Shown here one piece after another: positions 1-6,001 of a stretch of 6,185 bases of DNA. Source of the stretch: an uncultured Eubacteriales bacterium (GTDB taxonomy: Bacteria > Bacillota > Clostridia > Christensenellales > QAND01). A program made the translations under genes and the position numbers. The stretch is from contig UREB01000106.1 in NCBI GenBank assembly GCA_900546685.1, positions 1 through 6,185 on the forward strand, in the 5' to 3' direction. Numbering within the stretch: the stretch's first letter is position 1; every line of letters starts with the position of its first letter. The notes beneath the pieces were generated by a model. The model saw only the letters and a list, made by a program, of their open reading frames with translations. It ran no database searches and had not been told where the DNA came from.

Positions 1-60
1 TTCGAACTTCCGGCCTCTTGAACCCCATTCAAGCGCGCTACCAAACTGCGCCATACCCAG
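1..60 (-). tRNA. tRNA-Pro (anticodon GGG), 3' end cut off by window edge
   Basis: Read on the minus strand from 60 down to 1, the sequence folds as a tRNA: acceptor 5' strand CTGGGTA, TG at positions 8-9, D stem GCGC/GCGC around the loop AGTTTGGTA, anticodon stem CTTGA/TCAAG around the 7-nt loop ATGGGGT, a 5-nt variable region AGGCC, T-stem strand GGAAG and the start of the T loop, TTCGAA. The anticodon is GGG, preceded by U33 and followed by G37, which reads proline codons CCC and CCU. A C at position 1 and G35/G36 agree with known bacterial proline tRNA identity elements. About 16 nt are missing (rest of T arm, acceptor 3' strand), so the acceptor pairing and any encoded CCA cannot be checked. 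Confidence 0.93.
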
Positions 61-63
61 ACG

Positions 64-81
64 GCACCAATGATTTGGTGC
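64..81 (-). repeat. Perfect 7-bp hairpin in the tRNA-Pro 5' leader
   Basis: GCACCAA and TTGGTGC (64-70 and 75-81) are perfect inverted repeats around a 4-nt loop. The hairpin fills most of the gap between the predicted transcription start (about 82) and the tRNA 5' end at 60, with a 3-nt spacer to the tRNA. There is no T run after it on either strand, so it is not a terminator. It may structure the precursor tRNA leader that RNase P removes; that role is inferred. Confidence 0.5.
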
Positions 82-85
82 AGAG

Positions 86-117
86 ATAATATTACCATCT
101 GGGGGGCCGGTTGTCAA
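86..117 (-). promoter_or_regulatory. Sigma-A-type promoter of tRNA-Pro
   Basis: On the minus strand there is a perfect -35 TTGACA (112-117), a 17-nt spacer, and TAATAT (89-94) preceded by an extended -10 TGG. An overlapping TATTAT (86-91) is a closer match to the -10 consensus but gives a 20-nt spacer. Predicted initiation is near 82, about 22 nt ahead of the tRNA. The -35 hexamer contains the TGA stop codon of the upstream transporter gene (114-116). It is also centred in an interrupted palindrome CGGTTG-T-CAACCG (108-120) that could bind a regulator, although this is unproven. Confidence 0.75.
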
Positions 118-1016
118 CCGCTTTGCTGAGAATCCTCTCTGCTCGGCAACACAGCCCGTTTGCCCAAAAAGCTCAGTTTTGTTTCAGAAACAATCATAGC
201 CGCCAAAATGAGCAGGCCACCCAGCACAATGCGCCAGCTCAGCGGTTCTCCCAAAAAGAGAATCCCTGCTATGCAGCCGAAGAAGGCCTCCGTGCTCATC
301 AAAAGCGATGCATGGGAGGGTTGTACATATTTAATGCCCACATTCATCATGGTAAGCGCCAAGAGCGTAGCAAGAATGCCCAAATACGCGATGGACAGCG
401 TAGATCCCATCGACCATTGTGCCGGGAACGTCTCAAAGAGCAGACCGCCGCCCCATGCAAAGATCGCCGTAAAGAAGAACTGCATCCAAGTAAGGCGCAT
501 TACATCATATTTTTCGGTAAAAAAGCTGACCGCTACGATATGGAGTCCATAGAAGATGCCCCCTAATAAGGTAAGCGCGTCCCCGATGTTGATGGAAAAC
601 CCTCCATCTAGGGACAATGTTCCTATGCCCAGCAAGCAAAGGACAGCCGCGATCACATTAAATTTATCCGGCCGAATATGGCGGACACCCCAAAGCATAA
701 ACGGCACCAGCACCACATACACAGCCGTTAAAAATGCATTTTTGCCTGCTGTTGTATATTGCAACGCTACGGTTTGCAATAGGTATGCCCCATACATCAA
801 CACCCCAACCACTAGGCCGGCCAACCATTCCTTTGCGGAGATTCCTCCGAGCTTTTTCCACATAAAAATTCCCATCAGCACAGCCGCAATGGTAAAGCGA
901 AACGCCAGGATATAATTCGGCGTTATGGCGTCCAGGGCATCCTTCATGACGGCAAAGGCGCATCCCCAAATCACGCAGGCAATCAACATCATGCTCTCTG
1001 CAACCCAAGTCTTCAA
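114..1016 (-). CDS. DMT superfamily (EamA family) membrane transporter
   Basis: A polytopic inner-membrane protein of about 300 residues, the usual size for the EamA family of drug/metabolite transporters, made of two similar halves of about five membrane helices each (roughly residues 9-135 and 144-279). Recognisable family features are the first helix with IWGCAF (16-21), the YTTAGKNAFLTAVYVV segment (87-102) that closes the first half, and LGEPLSWR (255-262) before the last helix. A charged, soluble tail of about 20 residues follows. Family members export or import amino acids, sugars, nucleotides or other metabolites; the substrate cannot be told here. The start is uncertain: I chose TTG at 1014-1016 because AAAGGG lies 9 nt upstream. 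A TTG at 1032-1034 would add six residues but has no ribosome site, and ATG codons at the edge of helix 1 would shorten it. No frameshift is visible. Confidence 0.88.
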   Translation of the reverse strand: MKTWVAESMMLIACVIWGCAFAVMKDALDAITPNYILAFRFTIAAVLMGIFMWKKLGGISAKEWLAGLVVGVLMYGAYLLQTVALQYTTAGKNAFLTAVYVVLVPFMLWGVRHIRPDKFNVIAAVLCLLGIGTLSLDGGFSINIGDALTLLGGIFYGLHIVAVSFFTEKYDVMRLTWMQFFFTAIFAWGGGLLFETFPAQWSMGSTLSIAYLGILATLLALTMMNVGIKYVQPSHASLLMSTEAFFGCIAGILFLGEPLSWRIVLGGLLILAAMIVSETKLSFLGKRAVLPSREDSQQSG

Positions 1017-1025
1017 TCCATCTAT

Positions 1026-1031
1026 CCCTTT
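1026..1031 (-). promoter_or_regulatory. Ribosome binding site deciding the transporter start
   Basis: AAAGGG on the minus strand lies 9 nt before TTG 1014-1016. It is a weak Shine-Dalgarno match but the only plausible one near the N terminus. Nothing similar precedes the alternative TTG at 1032-1034, whose upstream sequence is A/T-rich. Confidence 0.45.
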
Positions 1032-1057
1032 CAAAATATAAGTATCGCAACTTTTTT

Positions 1058-1086
1058 AGTATATCATGTTCTTCTCTTTTCTCCAA
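1058..1086 (-). promoter_or_regulatory. Promoter of the transporter gene
   Basis: On the minus strand, TTGGAG (1081-1086, four of six consensus bases) is followed by a 17-nt spacer and TATACT (1058-1063, five of six). Initiation would fall near 1051, giving a leader of about 35 nt to the TTG start at 1016. The promoter lies just downstream of the terminator of the surface protein gene, so the transporter appears to be an independent unit. Confidence 0.65.
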
Positions 1087-1101
1087 GATTCTGCCCTTCT
1101 G

Positions 1102-1139
1102 GCAAACAAAAAGGAAAGCGCAGCATGCTGCGCTTTCCT
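1102..1139 (-). terminator. Rho-independent terminator of the surface protein gene
   Basis: The arms at 1112-1125 and 1126-1139 form a perfect 28-bp palindrome; as RNA it folds into a 12-bp GC-rich stem with a CATG tetraloop. On the minus strand it is followed at once by TTTTTGTTTG, a classical U tract. It begins about 18 nt after the stop codon at 1158-1160. There is no U tract in the plus-strand direction, so it acts for minus-strand transcripts. Confidence 0.92.
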
Positions 1140-1157
1140 AAGGATGGTTTGCCTGCT

Positions 1158-4100
1158 TTATGTTGTCTTTTTTCTAAGGATCCAAAGCCCGGCTGCCGCT
1201 GCTGCGGACAGCACAGCGCCTGCTAGATACACCAACATGCCGGCTTTATCTCCGGTTTGCACGGCCGTATCGCCGTGCAACGTATTGTTTCCCAACAGCG
1301 GCGTTTGTTCTTCGCCCCCGCTGCCCGCCAAGGATTCTGCCGGGTCTCCATACACCAAAGCAAAGGGCGAAAAGCGTTGCGTTTCAAAGGTAACGATTCC
1401 GTTTTCAAAGTGTGCCGGGAGCTCAAAGGTCTGTCCGTCATGCATGGTCAGCACCTTAAAGATGCGGCCTGTGCGCTGCATCTGCGTGGGCACAGCAATG
1501 CTGAATCGAACAGGTGCGGATAGCTCTGAAAGCTGACCCAGCACTGTGGAATCCGCCCGTACGATGGCGCTGATATCCATCAAACTCCCGACTTCAAAGC
1601 GATAGTGCCCCTGGTTAAGTGTTGTCATCGCCTGTTGCAGCCAGGCGTCCTGTGCTTTGCCCTGTTTCATCTGGGCAATCGCCAGCTGTGTTGTGACATG
1701 CTTGCCTTCCCGCAAAGCTTTTTGAATACTTGCCACAAGCTGAGCGTCGTTTCCGTTGATGGATGCGATATTTTGAATGGTATCCACCAGCGTCTGCTGC
1801 GCTTGCAGCCGGTCCGCCTCCTGCATGCCAGCAATAACCTCTTTGTCATCCGGCTGCGTAACAGTTGGAAGCTGCTCCTCTATTCTCTGCCAAACTGCCG
1901 TCAGCGTCATGCTTTTGGCCATGTTTTGGATGATAGGCGAAACGCTTGCTCCGGTTTCATCCTGCCAGCCCAGGAAATCGTAGCCTTCCCGATAGGGCGC
2001 TTCCAGCGCAATGCTGTCCTCCACGGTAAACTCGATGGGTGCCCTGTCTATGTTTCCAAAGGTGATGGTATATTGATTCCGCGTCCATTTTGCATACAGC
2101 GTGCCGCCCGCCATAACCGGCTGCGCCACATCCACGCGGTGCTCCGGCAGATAGGTATTCTGCGAATACCAGCCTTCCAATGTGTAGCCCTTTTTTTGAG
2201 GCGCCAGGCTTTCCGGCAACAGCGCTCCCTGGCCTACGGAAATTTTGTAAGCGGGGTTTACGCCGTCATGGATGGTAAGGGTAACTACGTTCCGGCTCCA
2301 AACCGCATACAGGCGAATCTGCCCTCCCTGCTCATTGGTCAGGTTTTTGACCTCTGCCTGGTCCTGGTATACGGCCGCCCCATCCGGCTCGGTGGCCCAT
2401 CCGGCAAAAGTGTAGTTTGCTTTGGTAAACTGATTTTGCGGCAACGCGTGGGTTTGGTCATACTTCATTTGCAAACCGGACACCATCGCCTCTGGATTGT
2501 CCGCGCCGTTGCCATCCAGCACAATCGTATACTGAATGGGGGTAAAGTCTGCTGTCAGCGTCAGATCCTGCATCACAGGATCCTCCTGCTGCCAAAGCAT
2601 ATCCGTGCCCTCTTGCTTCCAGCCGTTGAACACATATCCCGTCTTTTCCGGCGTGGGCAGCGTAAGCGTATCGCCCTGGTTTAGGGTTTTTTGCTCTGTC
2701 TGCTCTCCGTTTTTCAGCGTCACGGTCACGGTATTCTGCTGCCATACGGCATATAAATTGATGACCGCGCCTTCAGTATCCGCCGCCTCCACGACATTGG
2801 CCCTATCGATATAGACGACCTCGCCGTTTGGTACAGCTGCCCATCCCATAAAGGTATGGTATGGCTTGGTAAATGCGTTTTGCGGCAATAGGCCTTCCTG
2901 GTTAAACTTCAAGGTCAAACTGCTATGCTCCATGGCATTTTCGTTCTCTGCGCCATTGCCATGAAACGCGATGGTATAGGAAATCGGCTCAAACTTGGCA
3001 AACAGCGTCGTTTCTTGCACCACGGGCGTCTGTACTTCCCATTTGCCGCCCCCTTCGGTATACCAGCCGTCAAACGTATATCCTCTCTTTTGCGGTATTT
3101 GCGGAAATACAATGAGGTCGCCGTGCGCTACATTTTGCATCTGGCTTTCACTGCCGTTTATCAGCATAACAGGGTAAGTCTGCTTTTCCCAAACGGCATA
3201 GAGATCCAGCGCCTCGCCATTGAGGTGCTGCGGATGCTGGATAAGAACGGAGGTCTCATCCTCATACACGGCCTGTCCGCCGCTTTCCAAGGCCCACCCC
3301 ACAAACCGATGGTTTTCTTTGGCAAACGAATGGGCCGGCAGGGTATACGCCGTGCCATATACGGCGTCTTGCAAGTTGGCGTCTTCGCCCGTACCACCGT
3401 TGGCGTGCAAGTTGATGGCATACGCTTCGCCGGTATAATCGCGTTCGGTCCAGGTGGCGGTCAGCGTAACGACCTGATCCTTTTTGAAGGTGAGGTTTTC
3501 TACCTGTTGGCCGTCGGTCAAAATTTTGCCGTTCAGCATTTTCCAGCCTGCAAAAGTATAGTGCTCTTTGGTATATTCATTGGGCTTTAACGCCTGTGCC
3601 TGGTCATAGGTAAAGGTCTGCGGCTCCATGGCCCCGTTACCGCCGCCCGGTAGAAACTGCACGGTATATTGGATGGGCTGGTAAGCGGCGTACAACGTCT
3701 GCCCCTCTAGGCGAAGGGTCTGCGTTTTGCTGGGATCCAGCGCCTGGGTACGTTGAGGATCGGTATACCACACCGTTTGGTACCCGCTTCCCATTCCTTT
3801 GGGGAAGGACTGCTCCGCCAAAAACTCCGTCCACTGATACGACTGGCCATTGTTTGGCAGCTTGACGCTCTCCAAATTGTTGTAATAAGCGATAAAGCGA
3901 ATGTTCATCGGATTTTGGCTGAGATCCAGCGTGGTAAGCAGATTCTCCCCCGCCGATAGGAAATCCAGGGCGTTGAGGTTTGTTAGATCCAGCGCAGTGA
4001 GCTGATTGGCAAACACATCCAAATGCGTTAAAGTATCATTGGCCTGTTGATTGGGCAGCGTTAGGCTGGTTAGCTGATTGTTGCCCGCATACAGCGCTGC

Positions 4101-4451
4101 GAGCTTTTTGTTTTGTGAAACGTCCAAGGTGGTAAGCCGGTTGAGTTCCACATGCAGCGTTTTTAGATTGGGAAAGTGCTCAATGCCGGTCAGGTCGCTG
4201 ATGCCGGCATAGTTTAGGTATAGATAGGTTACGGCGCCAGCCTCCTCTGTGCTAAGGGTATCGTCCTCGTTTTTATCCAGGTTTTCTTTGATATAGGTTC
4301 GAAATTTTTCATCTGGAAATTGGGTGTCGTTGATCTCGACGCCCTGTGTTCCGCTTTGCTGTGCAAGCGCCAAAGGCACATTGCCCACGAGTAAGAAGCA
4401 TCCCGCGAGAACCGTTGATAATAGTCTTTGCAGTTTGTGTTTCAAACTCAT
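1158..4451 (-). CDS. Secreted surface protein: leucine-rich repeats plus InlB-type B repeats, C-terminal sorting signal
   Basis: A cell-surface protein of 1097 residues (1095 from the TTG). The order is: signal peptide (1-30; K4, K6, R9, hydrophobic core, ALA cleavage site before QQ); N-terminal cap with an EF-hand-like loop (D59, N61, D63, T65, S67, E70); six leucine-rich repeats of about 21 residues (74-203); a partial repeat (about 215-257); then eight InlB B-type repeats (Listeria-Bacteroides/Flg_new type) ending near residues 334, 421, 487, 570, 636, 718, 789 and 854, each with a GW motif and usually a terminal LYAVW-like strand. A mostly helical region (862-948) and a beta-rich domain with FSPFALVYGD (1027-1036) follow. 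The tail has VQTGD (1064-1068), a membrane segment (1071-1091) and RKK, which is a sortase-type sorting signal with V in place of P. The architecture resembles internalin-like adhesins of Firmicutes, so a role in surface contact is inferred; the ligand is unknown. The reading frame is intact. The start may be TTG 4443-4445. Confidence 0.92.
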   Translation of the reverse strand: MSLKHKLQRLLSTVLAGCFLLVGNVPLALAQQSGTQGVEINDTQFPDEKFRTYIKENLDKNEDDTLSTEEAGAVTYLYLNYAGISDLTGIEHFPNLKTLHVELNRLTTLDVSQNKKLAALYAGNNQLTSLTLPNQQANDTLTHLDVFANQLTALDLTNLNALDFLSAGENLLTTLDLSQNPMNIRFIAYYNNLESVKLPNNGQSYQWTEFLAEQSFPKGMGSGYQTVWYTDPQRTQALDPSKTQTLRLEGQTLYAAYQPIQYTVQFLPGGGNGAMEPQTFTYDQAQALKPNEYTKEHYTFAGWKMLNGKILTDGQQVENLTFKKDQVVTLTATWTERDYTGEAYAINLHANGGTGEDANLQDAVYGTAYTLPAHSFAKENHRFVGWALESGGQAVYEDETSVLIQHPQHLNGEALDLYAVWEKQTYPVMLINGSESQMQNVAHGDLIVFPQIPQKRGYTFDGWYTEGGGKWEVQTPVVQETTLFAKFEPISYTIAFHGNGAENENAMEHSSLTLKFNQEGLLPQNAFTKPYHTFMGWAAVPNGEVVYIDRANVVEAADTEGAVINLYAVWQQNTVTVTLKNGEQTEQKTLNQGDTLTLPTPEKTGYVFNGWKQEGTDMLWQQEDPVMQDLTLTADFTPIQYTIVLDGNGADNPEAMVSGLQMKYDQTHALPQNQFTKANYTFAGWATEPDGAAVYQDQAEVKNLTNEQGGQIRLYAVWSRNVVTLTIHDGVNPAYKISVGQGALLPESLAPQKKGYTLEGWYSQNTYLPEHRVDVAQPVMAGGTLYAKWTRNQYTITFGNIDRAPIEFTVEDSIALEAPYREGYDFLGWQDETGASVSPIIQNMAKSMTLTAVWQRIEEQLPTVTQPDDKEVIAGMQEADRLQAQQTLVDTIQNIASINGNDAQLVASIQKALREGKHVTTQLAIAQMKQGKAQDAWLQQAMTTLNQGHYRFEVGSLMDISAIVRADSTVLGQLSELSAPVRFSIAVPTQMQRTGRIFKVLTMHDGQTFELPAHFENGIVTFETQRFSPFALVYGDPAESLAGSGGEEQTPLLGNNTLHGDTAVQTGDKAGMLVYLAGAVLSAAAAAGLWILRKKTT

Positions 4452-4452
4452 T

Positions 4453-4457
4453 CCTCC
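4453..4457 (-). promoter_or_regulatory. Strong ribosome binding site that favours a TTG start for the surface protein
   Basis: The minus-strand sequence AAAAGGAGGA runs directly into ATG 4449-4451, leaving only one base between GGAGG and the ATG, which is too close for normal initiation. The in-frame TTG two codons later (4443-4445) sits 7 nt from GGAGG, the usual distance. The likely protein therefore starts at residue 3 of the ATG-numbered form, with KHKLQR as its basic N terminus. Confidence 0.7.
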
Positions 4458-4472
4458 TTTTGTGATGCCGCT

Positions 4473-4501
4473 ATAATAGCATAGTTTTCATACTAAATAA
4501 A
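4473..4501 (-). promoter_or_regulatory. Promoter of the surface protein gene
   Basis: On the minus strand, TATTAT (4473-4478) is preceded by an extended -10 TGC and, 17 nt further up, by a weak -35 TTTATT (4496-4501). Initiation would fall near 4466, giving a leader of about 20 nt that holds little beyond the ribosome site. The -10 lies in a perfect 11-bp palindrome GCTAT-A-ATAGC (4470-4480), which may be chance in AT-rich promoter sequence. Confidence 0.55.
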
Positions 4502-4549
4502 TATGATATTGGGCGGTAAGTTTTGGATGGTATTCATTGGCAATCTACT

Positions 4550-4575
4550 AAAAAAGGCCCGCAAAAGCGGGCCTT
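4550..4575 (-). terminator. Rho-independent terminator of the dehydrogenase gene
   Basis: AAGGCCCGC (4554-4562) and GCGGGCCTT (4567-4575) form a perfect 9-bp stem with an AAAA/TTTT loop. On the minus strand the stem is followed by a run of Ts down to 4551, and it begins 12 nt after the stop codon at 4588-4590. No T run follows in the plus direction. Confidence 0.92.
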
Positions 4576-4587
4576 CCATGCGCGATT

Positions 4588-5961
4588 TTAATTTTCAAAG
4601 TATTGGGCCAATCGTGTGGCAAACGGCGCCAGCAGCCCCAGATCGAACAATATCTGTAACAAGCCGTAGCGATTGCGCAGCTCCTTGGCATACAATACGC
4701 CGTCCTCGATCTGCTGGGCGGAAATGCCCACCTCATGCGGGTTAACGGGGGCGCCATAGCCGGCTAGCATTTTGCGTATCTCTTCGCTTTTGGGCAGCCA
4801 TACCTGGGCAAAGGCTTTCATGTCCGCAAAGTGCTTTTCTATGGCGTCGATACGGCGCAACACGCCCTCCGTGCTGTTTTTGCCTGTTTCACGTTCCAAC
4901 GCCAATACACCCTCCGCCGCATCCGGATAAGCGCGCCGAATTTCCTTGGCCCACGTATCGAATGAACGTGTCTGGGCCGCCTGACGCGCAGCGGCAAAAT
5001 CCACCGGCGTTTCCCATAGCCAATCGTACATTTTGGAAACGGCCACCGTTCCAATGCCAACTTTGGTGCCATGCAGCACGGCCTTTTTGCCTTCGTGTAG
5101 GAACATCATCTCCCAGTAATGCGAAATGTGATGTTCGCTGCCCGAGGCCGGGCGGGAATTTCCTACAAAGCTCATGGCAATGCCAGTCAAAACCAACGCC
5201 TCCATGATCTTGCCTACCGTCTGTTCATCACGGGCTGCGGCCTTATCAAGATTCTCCGCCACAGCTCGCAACGAAGTACGCACCATTTGTACGATGGCCT
5301 CACAGTAATACTCCCCGTTGATGATCTGCGCCATTTTCCAATCCGTCAGGCAGGTATATTTGCCAAGGATATCCGCAATGCCCGCCATAATCATGGGCAT
5401 CGGCGCTTGGCTCAATATCTTTGTATCCCCAATGATGGCGTCCGCTACGCCCACCTCATAGGTGGTTTTTAGATTATTTACAATCAACGGCGCCACAGAG
5501 GAAGCAAAGCCGTCCATGCTGGGGGCCGTTGCTACGATGCAATACGGCATCTTTGTCTTAAAGGCGGTAAACTTGCATAGATCGTTGATCGAGCCTGTGC
5601 CCACGCCGATGAGCAGATCGCAGGCAGGGTCTAGCGCTATGAGAAGGCGTCCCAATGCAGATTCATCCGGAACCAACTCCTCATCTTCAAACATATAGGA
5701 GGCCACGCCAAGCCCCGCCTTTACAAGCAGCGTTTCCAGCTGCGCGGCCGCGGCCCTGTGCGTATGGACGTCGGACACCACAAACACCTTTTTCGCACCC
5801 AAGGCCATAGCCATATCCGGTGTCTTTTGCAGCGCATCCGGCCCGATCACGACATGCTTGAGCGAGGTGTGGTGCGCTTTGCCGCATTCACAGGCAAACG
5901 ATTGATTTAAATAGTCCTGAATGGAAAATGTATCGGGTTGTATTTTCATCAGCGAACTCAT
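4588..5961 (-). CDS. sn-glycerol-1-phosphate dehydrogenase, AraM/EgsA family
   Basis: A cytoplasmic NAD(P)-dependent, metal-containing dehydrogenase of the family that interconverts dihydroxyacetone phosphate and sn-glycerol 1-phosphate (archaeal EgsA; Bacillus AraM, which uses nickel). The N-terminal nucleotide-binding half (about 35-185) carries the glycine loop GVGTGSIND (119-127) and PSMDGFASS (148-156). The helical half carries the expected metal ligands: D197 in AGIADILGKY, H277 in SGSEHHISH, and H297 in LHGTK. At 457 residues it is longer than archaeal enzymes (about 350) and Bacillus AraM (about 394), mainly at the C terminus. Residues 24-30 are CECGKAH, a CxCGxxH motif absent from the classical enzymes. 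The likely start is ATG 5947-5949 (453 residues), because the ribosome site touches ATG 5959-5961. Other members of the iron-alcohol-dehydrogenase fold, such as glycerol dehydrogenase, are less likely because of the PSMDG and SEHxxSH pattern. No prenyltransferase (PcrB-like) or arabinose genes are in view, so the product's fate is unknown. Confidence 0.88.
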   Translation of the reverse strand: MSSLMKIQPDTFSIQDYLNQSFACECGKAHHTSLKHVVIGPDALQKTPDMAMALGAKKVFVVSDVHTHRAAAAQLETLLVKAGLGVASYMFEDEELVPDESALGRLLIALDPACDLLIGVGTGSINDLCKFTAFKTKMPYCIVATAPSMDGFASSVAPLIVNNLKTTYEVGVADAIIGDTKILSQAPMPMIMAGIADILGKYTCLTDWKMAQIINGEYYCEAIVQMVRTSLRAVAENLDKAAARDEQTVGKIMEALVLTGIAMSFVGNSRPASGSEHHISHYWEMMFLHEGKKAVLHGTKVGIGTVAVSKMYDWLWETPVDFAAARQAAQTRSFDTWAKEIRRAYPDAAEGVLALERETGKNSTEGVLRRIDAIEKHFADMKAFAQVWLPKSEEIRKMLAGYGAPVNPHEVGISAQQIEDGVLYAKELRNRYGLLQILFDLGLLAPFATRLAQYFEN

Positions 5962-5966
5962 CTCCT
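5962..5966 (-). promoter_or_regulatory. Ribosome binding site abutting the first ATG of the dehydrogenase
   Basis: AGGAG on the minus strand ends immediately before ATG 5959-5961, giving zero spacing. The next in-frame ATG (5947-5949) is 12 nt away, long but workable; the only candidate in between is a CTG at 5950-5952. The site also lies at the predicted transcription start, so the mRNA leader would be very short. I favour ATG 5947-5949, with moderate certainty. Confidence 0.55.
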
Positions 5967-5972
5967 ATTTGT

Positions 5973-6001
5973 ATCATAGCCCGCGCTTTGCACAGGGTCA
6001 A
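5973..6001 (-). promoter_or_regulatory. Promoter of the dehydrogenase gene
   Basis: On the minus strand, TTGACC (5996-6001) and TATGAT (5973-5978) each match five of six consensus bases, with an optimal 17-nt spacer. Initiation is predicted near 5966. The core promoter is contained within the inverted repeat at 5977-6011, which suggests control by a repressor or activator bound there. Confidence 0.72.

Noticed and set aside
1..60. tRNA as an integration site (att) with a mobile element
   Set aside because: The 3' end of the tRNA, where such sites usually lie, is outside the window, and no integrase, direct repeat or phage gene is seen.
64..81. Hairpin as terminator of the transporter gene
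   Set aside because: No T run follows the stem on the minus strand, and it lies downstream of the tRNA promoter, directly at the tRNA 5' end.
111..566. Open frames on the plus strand opposite the transporter gene
   Set aside because: The peptides are low-complexity in character (many His, Arg, Gln) with no domain, and the minus strand encodes a convincing membrane transporter over the same bases.
664..1086. A second minus-strand frame of 140 codons overlapping the transporter N terminus
   Set aside because: It is an out-of-frame reading of the transporter gene; it spans the transporter promoter and shows no family similarity.
1605..2684. A long open frame of 359 codons on the plus strand
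   Set aside because: It lies wholly antisense to the B-repeat part of the surface protein gene, its peptide has no recognisable domain, and no promoter or ribosome site precedes it. The repeats on the other strand explain the lack of stops.
1890..3680. Repeated blocks as a DNA repeat array or CRISPR
   Set aside because: The repetition is of protein domains in frame with diverged DNA; there are no short identical repeats with regular unique spacers.
4472..4477. A perfect TATAAT on the plus strand
   Set aside because: It belongs to a palindrome over the minus-strand -10 element. No -35 lies 17 nt upstream and no plus-strand gene follows.
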